64,000 bases of DNA. It comes from Lentisphaerota bacterium. GTDB lineage: Bacteria > Verrucomicrobiota > Kiritimatiellia > RFP12 > UBA1067. The stretch spans positions 23,945 to 87,944 of the forward strand of contig SUWC01000003.1 in the NCBI GenBank assembly GCA_015061665.1, written 5' to 3'. The notes beneath the pieces are model-generated. The model did no database searches and had not been told where the DNA came from. It worked only from the letters and a program-made list of their open reading frames with translations. Shown piece by piece: positions 55,676-64,000 of the stretch. The position numbers were made by a program, and so were the translations under genes. The stretch's first letter is position 1; each line of letters begins with the position of its first letter.

Positions 55676-56576
55676 CTCCGGGTTCCTGACGACGGCCAGC
55701 GCGCGTCTCGGGGAGAAGGCACGCGAAAAGGACCGTCGAGCCTGCGGAGAGGCAGGAGAACGCACACAGCACCGCACCCGGCCCGAAGGCACGCGCCGCG
55801 GGCTGGTAGGCGGCGACGACGGCGCAGGACGCGACGTGGCTGCCAAGAGCCGCGAGCGCAAGCCCCCAGCTGCACGACTCCTCGGGCAGCAGCTCGCCAG
55901 GGACGAGCGCCGGAATCGCGACGGCCAACAGGACACGAGCGGAAGGCCGCGCACGGACGCCGTCTGCGGCGGGCTGCGCAACTGGCGCGGAATGCGGGAC
56001 GGACTTCGGAAGCCGCAAGGCGAGGAATCCGACAAGAACCGCAAACGGCACGGACGCGAGATAGTCCGCACGCCAGGCCGATTCCGAGGCGAGGAAGCGC
56101 GTCGCCGCAAGGCCGACGGCCGAACCAAGGGCGAGCCCTGCCGTAACCATCAACTGGAAGAAGACGCCGAGGCGCCCCCTGATTGCCTCCGGGCTTCTCC
56201 CAGCTATCATATACGGAAGGACGACGAATACGGCCCCAGCGCCCAGGCCGTGTACAAATCGTCCGAGCAGAAGCCCGGGGATCCAACCGCCCGAGAACGC
56301 CACCGCAATGCATCCCGCGACCGCGGCCGTCATGCCAACGACGAGAGTACGTCTATCTCCGATGCGCGGAAGGCACCAGCCCGTCCATGCGGTCGAAAGC
56401 GCAAGTCCGACGAGATAGAGCGCCATGAAGGCCGACTCTGCCTACGCCGAGAGTCCGGCTTCCGCACGTATTCCCGGAAGCGCCGCCCCGACAAGGCTTG
56501 AATCGATGCAGGCAAAAGCCCCCGCCGCGACAATCGTGAAAACAAACAACACCATGGGCATAAGCATCGGTTTCAT
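55676..56576 (-). pseudogene. MFS sugar-porter-like transporter with premature TAG and internal loss
   Basis: MKPMLMPMVLFVFTIVAAGAFACIDSSLVGAALPGIRAEAGLSA*AESAFMALYLVGLALSTAWTGW...GAVLCAFSCLSAGSTVLFACLLPET; in-frame stop after GLSA and fewer TMs than expected. Confidence 0.75.
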
Positions 56577-56638
56577 GCCGCATATTATACAATATTCGAA
56601 CCAATGGGGTCAAACGTCTGACCCTGTAGCCTCTTGAA

Positions 56639-57259
56639 TCAGCCGATCAGCGGTGGAATCAGATCCACGACAATCGACCTCCCTGGATGCGCGATGTGGT
56701 TGACAAGATACCGGACCGCACGACCGGCTATCCTCTTCATGTCTGGCACAATGCCCACGACTGTCGGGGACTGCTCCATGCCCGCGCAGTTCTCCGAGCC
56801 ATCTACGAAGAGCATCCCGACGGACTCGTAGACCATGCCCAGCGCGCCCATGGCGGCGAGATTCCTCACCGCCCTCCTCACTTCGGCGAACGTCTTCTGC
56901 CGGGACGGCGAGACGCAGTCATGCAGGGACAGCGAATAGCCGCGACTGGACACCGACCGCGCGATTTCGCCGCCAGCTTCGCGGAACGCCGAGACTGCGG
57001 CGCTGTCGCAGAGGACCGCCCCGATTATCCCAGAGCCCCTGCCCGCCTGCGGTGCAAGAAACGTCCCTGCGCCCCTGCGGCTTGCTATAAGGCCTGCCGA
57101 CTTCAGGCAGGACGTGGCCTCCCTTGCGGTTGCTCGCGAAACGCCGAACCGCTGCGCTATGTCACGGTCGCACGGGAATGAGAAATCGGACTTGAACACC
57201 CCAGCCCGTATTTCACACACAAGCTCCTTGACGACGTCTTCACTCTTGTACTTCAGCAT
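56639..57259 (-). CDS. GntR-family regulator, probably with shortened effector domain
   Basis: MLKYKSEDVVKELVCEIRAGVFKSDFSFPCDRDIAQRFGVSRATAREATSCLKSAGLIASRRGAGTFL. Confidence 0.7.
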   Translation of the reverse strand: MLKYKSEDVVKELVCEIRAGVFKSDFSFPCDRDIAQRFGVSRATAREATSCLKSAGLIASRRGAGTFLAPQAGRGSGIIGAVLCDSAAVSAFREAGGEIARSVSSRGYSLSLHDCVSPSRQKTFAEVRRAVRNLAAMGALGMVYESVGMLFVDGSENCAGMEQSPTVVGIVPDMKRIAGRAVRYLVNHIAHPGRSIVVDLIPPLIG

Positions 57260-57268
57260 CCCGGCCCC

Positions 57269-58573
57269 CTACCTCAATGCGACATGCAGCAAGATCGCGC
57301 CCAACACCGCGAAGACGACGCCGAGGGCGATCTTCGCGGGGATGACGTTGCGCGACGACCACTGCGCCATCTGGAAGGCATCGGTTGTTTTAGAAGCCAA
57401 GACGAACACTGCAACAAGAGGCGCGATGAAGGCGAGGTTGTAGACGACAAGGAGCACGAATGAACGCCACGCACCAGGCTCGCGCGAGATGAGCGCAAGG
57501 ACCGGCACATAGACCTGTCCAGTGCAGAGCGAATCGAGCAGCGTGATCAGGAAGCCGCAGCCTAGCCCTGCGAGAACGACAGTCGGACCGCTCCAGCTGG
57601 ACATCGCGATTTGTCGTATAAGATTCTTCACAGGTTCGGGCAGCTTCAGAGTTACGACGGAAAATACAGGTATCTTGCGGAACTTGACTGCGTCACGGAA
57701 GCTGAGGAACGAGAGAATGAAGAGCGAAAGAGCGAGAATGGCCGTCACGATGTCACGGACAACATGTAGCCCCGCCAAAGCTTTCAGTGCCTGCATAAGC
57801 CCGAGACCCATGAGCATGTAGGTAAGGAACGAGCCCACGCAAAAAGCAAGGCCACCCAATATGCGAGCGCGGCGTTTGCGTCCACCGATGGCGAGGATAC
57901 CGGCAAGCGAGATCATGATGGCGAACGAACACGGGTTGAATCCGTCGACGATACCGGCGAGGACGACAGTCGGCAGCGTCCATCGCGAGGCTGCGGTGAC
58001 CGACTCAGATTCAACGGCAGAGCCTGTAACGGGGATTACGTAGATTGGAGACTCTGGGTCATCGCAGTAGATGCGGACGGACTTCGAGAACTCTCCAGGC
58101 AGCTGCGGCTTGAGCGAGACCGAAAGCGTCGTAGTTGTGCCTGGAGCAATGCGCATAGCCGACAATGTAGCTTCCGCACCACAACATGGCTTAACCAGTG
58201 AAACTGCGATAGGCGCGGATGAGACGTTAAGAAGGTCAATAGACTTCTCCAGTGCCTCGCCTGCGGCAATCTCGCCGAACACCACGCCTTCAGGTGGGAT
58301 GGACAGACGTGATGATGCAATCGCAGAAAGGATTGAAAACCAAACTATGCAAGAGAAAACCGCTTTGCGCAGACTGCAGTTATCTGCGATGACTGGGGGA
58401 AGCGGCGTCCCGCCGCTTCGAGGCAGTACGAAAGAGTTCTTCGTTTCAGAAGCGGCGGGACGCCGCTTCCCCCAGTCAACACGGGCACTCCAGCCCTGTT
58501 GACAGTCATAGATGCCACTCATATTATTAGTGCTGATTCTCATTGTCTGAGCTAAATCCTTGTCTAAAAACAC
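57269..58573 (-). CDS. DUF1573 domain fused to DsbD/CcdA-like membrane protein
   Basis: FGEIAAGEALEKSIDLLNVSSAPIAVSLVKPCCGAE...then multi-TM VDGFNPCSFAIMISLAGILAIGG; start position uncertain. Confidence 0.7.
   Translation of the reverse strand: MFLDKDLAQTMRISTNNMSGIYDCQQGWSARVDWGKRRPAASETKNSFVLPRSGGTPLPPVIADNCSLRKAVFSCIVWFSILSAIASSRLSIPPEGVVFGEIAAGEALEKSIDLLNVSSAPIAVSLVKPCCGAEATLSAMRIAPGTTTTLSVSLKPQLPGEFSKSVRIYCDDPESPIYVIPVTGSAVESESVTAASRWTLPTVVLAGIVDGFNPCSFAIMISLAGILAIGGRKRRARILGGLAFCVGSFLTYMLMGLGLMQALKALAGLHVVRDIVTAILALSLFILSFLSFRDAVKFRKIPVFSVVTLKLPEPVKNLIRQIAMSSWSGPTVVLAGLGCGFLITLLDSLCTGQVYVPVLALISREPGAWRSFVLLVVYNLAFIAPLVAVFVLASKTTDAFQMAQWSSRNVIPAKIALGVVFAVLGAILLHVALR
58391..58477. repeat. 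Long palindrome in the N-terminal coding region of the DUF1573 gene
   Basis: GACTGGGGGAAGCGGCGTCCCGCCGCTTC...GAAGCGGCGGGACGCCGCTTCCCCCAGTC, about 29-bp arms. Confidence 0.85.
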
Positions 58574-59639
58574 CGACTTCCTCCCGACCCTTTATCCGCT
58601 TTATCGCCGCCTCGACCGCGGCAGAGCGCCGTGCGTCGCCCTTGAAGCGCTCTATAAGCGCGATGTCATCCGCGTTGCCAAGAAGCCCGATGGAGCCGAT
58701 GCAGACCGTGTCGAGAACGGCGTCGCGCTTTTCACCAGAAAGCGTCTCGCGCAAGACCGGCAGAACCTCGACGTATCCTCGCTGCCCCGCAAGCTGTATC
58801 GCCGCGATGCGCGCGCCGTTGTGGGCGCAAGGCTTGCAGAGCGCGAGCGTCAGCCGCTTCAGCACCCCTTCTTCCGCAGCAGTCGCTCGCTTGTCCTCCG
58901 CGAGCGAATAGAGCGCAGTCCCTGCGTATGGCTTAGTCTTCTCGCGTGCCGCCTTCACCAATACTCCGCGCACACGCGCCCGTCTTTCGTCATCCAACTC
59001 ATTCACCATCGCCCCCAAATGCTGAATACAGTAGTCGATCACAACCGGCGGATGTATGGTGTTACCCGGTAGGGACGGCGTTCCATCGCCGTCCGTATCA
59101 CGTGACCGCGCCGGTAGGGTCGCCGTTCCATCGACGACCGCGGCTGGCGATGGAACGCCAGCCCTACCCGGCCCGATATTTCCCTCTATCATCGCCATCA
59201 ACGTCTCCGCTAATCCTTCCACCATCGGCTCCTGACGCCGCAACAAATTCATCACGTCATTCTTAAGCGCAGCCACTCGCTCGACCCGCATCGCATCGTC
59301 CGCCCGGCGCAGATACGCCATCAACGCCGCGACATCATCTTTCGCCAAATCCCTCCGTCGCGCAATCGACCTGAGCGCGTCGTTCCGCGCCTCGTATCGG
59401 TAGGCAGTCGCGGAATCCGCCCCGCAGACGATTGCGACGGCAGCAGACGCTTCGACGACTTCATGATCCACCGTCTCCGTCTTCCGCTCCACCGCCTTGA
59501 CGCGCACCTCGGCGGGCGTCTGCGACACCGATGCTTCCGGCATCGGCAGTGCCGGCTGCCGCTCGCGAATCGCAACCACAACCGCCGCCGCAATCAGCAG
59601 CGCAGTCCCGCAGGCAATTACTGTTATCCGAAATTTCAT
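58527..59639 (-). CDS. HEAT-repeat-like membrane-anchored protein
   Basis: N-terminal TM MKFRITVIACGTALLIAAAVVVAIRE; repeated helical C-terminal half; contains palindromic insert 59068-59169. Confidence 0.6.
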   Translation of the reverse strand: MKFRITVIACGTALLIAAAVVVAIRERQPALPMPEASVSQTPAEVRVKAVERKTETVDHEVVEASAAVAIVCGADSATAYRYEARNDALRSIARRRDLAKDDVAALMAYLRRADDAMRVERVAALKNDVMNLLRRQEPMVEGLAETLMAMIEGNIGPGRAGVPSPAAVVDGTATLPARSRDTDGDGTPSLPGNTIHPPVVIDYCIQHLGAMVNELDDERRARVRGVLVKAAREKTKPYAGTALYSLAEDKRATAAEEGVLKRLTLALCKPCAHNGARIAAIQLAGQRGYVEVLPVLRETLSGEKRDAVLDTVCIGSIGLLGNADDIALIERFKGDARRSAAVEAAIKRIKGREEVGVFRQGFSSDNENQH

Positions 59640-59680
59640 CTTACAATTCATAAAGCCTCACAGCTCAACTTCTCAGCAAT

Positions 59681-60019
59681 CTACAGTCGAGCATATACAG
59701 TAAAACTTATACAGAAAAGCCCGACCCTTTTGTCTTCCGCAATCGACCTGAGCGCGTCATTCCGCGCCTCGTAGAGGTCTGCGGTCGCCTCGTCCATGCC
59801 ACACACGATGGCGACAGCGGCGGACGCCGCGGCCACCTCACCCTGCTCCACCGGCCCCGTCTTCCGCTCCACCGCCTTGACGCGCACATCGGCTGGCGTC
59901 TGCGCCACCGGCACCTCCGGCGACGGCAATGGTTGCCGGCGCTCGCGCAAAGCAACCACAACCGCCGCCGCAATCAGAAGCGCAATTCCGAATGCAACCA
60001 CTATCTTCCGTCTAATCAT
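59681..60019 (-). pseudogene. 5' duplicate of the 58527-59639 gene, truncated
   Basis: MIRRKIVVAFGIALLIAAAVVVALRERRQPLPSPEVPVAQTPADVRVKAVERKTGPVEQG... ending after LRSIAEDKR. Confidence 0.7.
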
Positions 60020-60114
60020 CTTGCTGTTCGCGCAATCCCAATAATGCCATCGCCTATAGTCAAGTATATGCAGTGATACTTATACAAAATGTTCTGACCT
60101 TTTCAGGCTATCAT

Positions 60115-60699
60115 TCACATGGTTAGCTTCGCACTATAGTACCTTCTGTCTACAACCCCTGTCATCTCGTACCCCCTCAAAAAGCCATATCCTCCGACAA
60201 CCAACCGGTTGCCATTCACTTCAATGACTCTAGTCGCATTCACAGACCCATTTGTCACACACATAGAAAATTCGTCATTAGTAATCCGCTCCACGACAGG
60301 ACAGGCTTCCCGGTTCGAGCTGGAATTATCCCGCCAATCGCATGTTATTCTAAACAATTCCCGCTCACTCTCTCGCGCAGTGTGCAAGGCAATTAGCGCC
60401 CCTTTTTGCGGAGTCCGCCACCAGATAGTGCTTCTACCATCATGAAACGACACGAGCAAATGAGTATGTGGATCGGACTTGCCGTCAGAGTCTCCGTGAA
60501 CAATGCTAAACGGGCAAACAATGCCTTGCTCGGATAGATACACTTCTTGATCGTAATAACTTTTCCCCATGAAATCAGGGTTGGGATTACCCTTCGTGTA
60601 TGGTAGTTTGCACCATGAGACGCGAATTGGATATTCCGGGGCTATTGGCTCATCGCAACCAATAATGAAAGCAAATGCCAAGATACATAACCGTTTCAT
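60115..60699 (-). CDS. Putative lipoprotein, candidate immunity partner of RHS toxin
   Basis: MKRLCILAFAFIIGCDEPIAPEYP (lipobox-like), overlaps the 3' end of the RHS CDS. Confidence 0.5.
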   Translation of the reverse strand: MKRLCILAFAFIIGCDEPIAPEYPIRVSWCKLPYTKGNPNPDFMGKSYYDQEVYLSEQGIVCPFSIVHGDSDGKSDPHTHLLVSFHDGRSTIWWRTPQKGALIALHTARESERELFRITCDWRDNSSSNREACPVVERITNDEFSMCVTNGSVNATRVIEVNGNRLVVGGYGFLRGYEMTGVVDRRYYSAKLTM

Positions 60700-63600
60700 T
60701 TCTTATCGCCTCCCTTAGCCGTTGAACTTGTCGGAGAGGGTGCCTTTAGTTCAACACCCCCTTTACTCAGCAATTGATCAGCCATATCCTTAGGATTTGG
60801 ACACTTTTGATTAGGGATAAAGATACTTACTTCAATCTCGCCCTCCCCTTTTGGAACATCTATGCCGTGTCCTATCAAGAACGTCACGGTCTCTGTAGTA
60901 CAATAAGTTGAAAGCGAAAAGTTGGGCTGATACCACTTAGCCATGCTATCTTTGATTGCTTTGCATTTTTTCGAATCAAGCGAATAGCATTTTTTCACAA
61001 CCTTATACTCCTTCAAATTAGAATATGTGGAAACATCCCAATAACCTGACGGAACACCTATTTCGAGAGCCTCCTTACTATTTCCTCCACTTATAGGACC
61101 GAATGAAAAAGTATTCTCCTCATCAACATCAACAAAACCATTTTCATCTGTATTACAACCCTCTACTTGGAACCAAGTATGGCCACTCCAGCCTCCGCTA
61201 AGAGAAAGAGGACCAGGGCCGGAGTGAGTTCGTTTAATAGCGGAATAAACACAAACTTTGCAACAGCAGTCTTCAAGGCCTAGCAAGTCGATTGAAATTG
61301 TATTTTTCACGAAAGCAATCAAATTCAACCCAGATGCCTCTCCCCCCGGATCCCTGCTTAACCACCTTCCCGCCACATGATCATATTGGCGATAGTTGTA
61401 GTAGACGAGGTAAAGGTCGGCTTCGGAAAATTCAGAACTGAAGCACCATGGATTCGCGGCGGAGGAATCTCCAGAGGAAAATATCACCGCGCCGAACGGA
61501 GCATAGTCATAGTGCGCCGTAGTTGTTCCGTTGACGTCGACCACATCACTCACGTTCTTGTTGCCGTCATGAGTGTAGAAGCTAATAGTTGGTGATTGGT
61601 GCTTGGTCCACGTGAGCGGTCGGGTTGCAACAGTCTCAGTCGGATCCCAGACATATGCATTGCCGTTGTTGTCTACGATCTGAAGGTAATCGTCATAAAC
61701 GAACCGCCTTTCGTTCTTCGCTACACGCCGTCCAATTCGATCAAAGGACATCGTGATGACGGCATCGCCGCTCTTCCAGCGCACCGGACGATTCTCGCCA
61801 TTGTAGGTGACTGACCAGATGCCAGTCACGGTCTTGATGAGGGTCTGGTTGCCATCGTCATCGAACTGGGGGATGAAATCATCGACGACAGTATACTGGT
61901 TAAGCGAGTTAGCCGTGTAGACGGAATTGGTTCCGCGTTCGGACGATGTCTCGCGGTTGCCGATGTCGTCGAAGTCGTAAGCGTAGCGGTAGTCTGAGTC
62001 AACGGCAGCTACGGCGTTTGTCAATTCACTGCGATTGTTGTAGCCGTACGAGAGAGTGTCGTTCTTCGCGAATGCGCTTCCGGACTTCCCGCAAGCGACA
62101 CGGCGACCAGCAGCATCATAGGTGTAATCGTACTGCGAAATGATATTGGTCGGAGTCGCATTGCAGACCTGAAGCAACAGGTTGTTGGCATCATAAGTCC
62201 AAGTGGCGGTAAGACCGTTGGGGTAAGCGAGGGAGGACTTGAGATCGGAGCCGTCAAGATAGTTCCACACAAACGAAGTTTCGCTTCCGTCGGCGAGCAT
62301 CGACGCGAGACGGCCGGTGGCGGAATCGTAGGCGAGGGTGGACTGGCGCTGCGGCTGGCAGGGGGCTGCCAGCCCTACCAAACTGTAGCCTTGTGAACGG
62401 CCATAGTTATCCCAATGGCGTATGATCGTGTTCGTGCCAGCGACGCCGATCACGGTTTCATTGGTAAGCGAGCCGAAGGAGTCATAGAGGAGGGTTGTCA
62501 CACCAGCTGCGTCATGGGCTTCTACTTGATGTCCCATTGCGTCGTAGAATAGCGAAACGGATGGGGTGTCATCGGAGTATACGGTGTTCGTAAGATTGTT
62601 CCAACCGTCGTACGTATAATCCGTCACGATTCCTCGCGCCCATGTGCGCCGAGAGAGTTTGCCATAAGGCGTATAGCTATACGTCGGGCCTTTACCGTCA
62701 GCGTAGACCTTGTTCGTCATACAACCAGAACCTTCATCGTAGAGCCAAGTAGTTAAATCACCTGAGTCAGGTCCTATCGACTCGTTGCGATAGGTCATCA
62801 TCGTGGTCTTGTTGCCGAAGATGTTGTATGTGTAGCGCACAGGGTAGGTTGCGCCACCTTCATAGGACTTGCGGCCACGGAGATCGTATTCGTAGATTGT
62901 GGCGTGGCCGAGAGGATCGGTGACCGAAGCGAGATTGCCGAACTGGTCGTAGGCGTAGGTTGTGCGGTTGCCGAGGGCATCGATGGATGCGGATTGTTGG
63001 CCAAGGGAGTTGTACTCGGTGTGGCGTGTGTTGCCACGACCGTCGGTGTGAGAGATTGCGCGGCCGAGAGAGTCGTAGGCGACTGTATTAGTGACGGCAG
63101 AAACGGAAACATCCATCATGGAGACACCATAACGGGAAACCGAAAGCGGCTTGTTGGTTGCGTATGGAAGCGTTTGCCGGGAGGCAACAATCGCCGAACC
63201 TATAAGAGTCTCGTTTTCAGTCACATTGCCGCGGATGTCAGTCGAACGCGAACGAGCGGGAAGCGCGGGGGTGAGGCCAGTGAGTTGGCGCTCGGAGGAA
63301 GTGAGGAGCGGCGCGATGGCGGCATCGGAACAGGAGACGATGTTGGTTTGCGTGAGCCAGACGATGGAGTCGTCGAGAATGAAAGAAGCGAGCGTTTCGG
63401 TTTTACGCCATTCCGTCTCGGCCGACACAGAGGTCGGCCCTCCCAGCGGCGCGCTGGGGACAGCGAGCCCTACCAAGCGTGTTGTCGCAGTGCGGTTGCC
63501 GAGAAGGTCGTAGGTGTACTTGGTCGTTGGCTCGTAGTCGGCAGAGGTTGAGACGAGGCGACCGAGGGAATCGTAGATGTGGGTCGTTGCAAGCACCGCG

Positions 63601-64000
63601 CCGCGGAAGCCAGAGCGCTCTTCGCGGATTGTCTGGCCGAGGAGGTTTTCGTAGCGACGCGTGAAACGGGGAGAATCAGCGGTTTCGCCCTGGACGGTGC
63701 GCGACCAGCGGGTGCCGTCGGGGAGGATGCCGTAGGTGTGGAACTCGGGGGTGACGGCGGTGCCGGTGATGGAGAGCGTGTCGCCAGAGACCGAGCGAGT
63801 GGTGATGCGGGTCGAGGTGTTGGGGTTACGGACGAACACGGTTCGCCCGTCTGGACTGTAGGTCGTGGAGGTCGTGTTGCCAAGCTGGTCGACACGGGCC
63901 TTGACACGGCCGAGCTGGTCATAGCGAGTACGAGTAACTGGGAGGCCGACTTGCGCGGCGTAGTTGGTCTGCCGTGTCGCCGTCTGGCGGCCAAGGTCGT
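60696..64000 (-). CDS. RHS-repeat protein with variable C-terminal toxin-like domain (5' end outside window)
   Basis: Many YD repeats (YDSLGRAISHTDGRGNTRHTEYNSLGQQ...), core YYNYRQYDHVAGRWLSRDPGGEASGLNLIAFVKNTISIDLLGLE then a unique C-terminus. Confidence 0.9.
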   Translation of the reverse strand, partial: DLGRQTATRQTNYAAQVGLPVTRTRYDQLGRVKARVDQLGNTTSTTYSPDGRTVFVRNPNTSTRITTRSVSGDTLSITGTAVTPEFHTYGILPDGTRWSRTVQGETADSPRFTRRYENLLGQTIREERSGFRGAVLATTHIYDSLGRLVSTSADYEPTTKYTYDLLGNRTATTRLVGLAVPSAPLGGPTSVSAETEWRKTETLASFILDDSIVWLTQTNIVSCSDAAIAPLLTSSERQLTGLTPALPARSRSTDIRGNVTENETLIGSAIVASRQTLPYATNKPLSVSRYGVSMMDVSVSAVTNTVAYDSLGRAISHTDGRGNTRHTEYNSLGQQSASIDALGNRTTYAYDQFGNLASVTDPLGHATIYEYDLRGRKSYEGGATYPVRYTYNIFGNKTTMMTYRNESIGPDSGDLTTWLYDEGSGCMTNKVYADGKGPTYSYTPYGKLSRRTWARGIVTDYTYDGWNNLTNTVYSDDTPSVSLFYDAMGHQVEAHDAAGVTTLLYDSFGSLTNETVIGVAGTNTIIRHWDNYGRSQGYSLVGLAAPCQPQRQSTLAYDSATGRLASMLADGSETSFVWNYLDGSDLKSSLAYPNGLTATWTYDANNLLLQVCNATPTNIISQYDYTYDAAGRRVACGKSGSAFAKNDTLSYGYNNRSELTNAVAAVDSDYRYAYDFDDIGNRETSSERGTNSVYTANSLNQYTVVDDFIPQFDDDGNQTLIKTVTGIWSVTYNGENRPVRWKSGDAVITMSFDRIGRRVAKNERRFVYDDYLQIVDNNGNAYVWDPTETVATRPLTWTKHQSPTISFYTHDGNKNVSDVVDVNGTTTAHYDYAPFGAVIFSSGDSSAANPWCFSSEFSEADLYLVYYNYRQYDHVAGRWLSRDPGGEASGLNLIAFVKNTISIDLLGLEDCCCKVCVYSAIKRTHSGPGPLSLSGGWSGHTWFQVEGCNTDENGFVDVDEENTFSFGPISGGNSKEALEIGVPSGYWDVSTYSNLKEYKVVKKCYSLDSKKCKAIKDSMAKWYQPNFSLSTYCTTETVTFLIGHGIDVPKGEGEIEVSIFIPNQKCPNPKDMADQLLSKGGVELKAPSPTSSTAKGGDKK

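Noticed and set aside
55178-56501. Long plus-strand ORFs 55178-56146 and 55620-56501
   Set aside because: Arg/Gly-rich antisense translations of the MFS pseudogene and RAYT element.

Overview
The window is a high-GC bacterial chromosome segment. My lineage guess is Verrucomicrobiota/Kiritimatiellota-like (inference only). From left to right: a partial operon (1-1163); a large glutamine/nitrogen locus (carB-pyrG-carA-purF-glnA on '-'; two glutamate-cysteine-ligase-like genes, a class II glutamine amidotransferase, glnK-amtB, two porins, a truncated nadE, pdxS-pdxT, gltD-gltB and a LysR regulator on '+'); a secreted double-GH43 enzyme; a trp operon (trpE-trpGD-trpC-trpB-trpA-trpF) with a clear Trp-Trp leader peptide and attenuator; an acyl-CoA dehydrogenase; and from about 44 kb an eroded accessory region (RHS genes, small orphan proteins, MITE-like and REP/RAYT relics, pseudogenes). 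The main observation is that at least eight unrelated repeat families, mostly palindromic, are inserted in frame inside essential enzymes (CarB, PyrG, CarA, PurF, GltB) and inside HEAT and RHS proteins. The inserts sit in apparent loops or linkers, resembling the Rickettsia palindromic element phenomenon but with many families at once. Other points of interest: several sigma-54-type promoters, a 40-bp promoter motif shared by two genes, a HepT/MntA module bounded by direct repeats carrying a promoter plus structured leader, a nadE/lysE deletion chimera, and RAYT-derived mini-elements. No rRNA, tRNA or CRISPR array was recognised. All calls are from reading the sequence; no searches were run.
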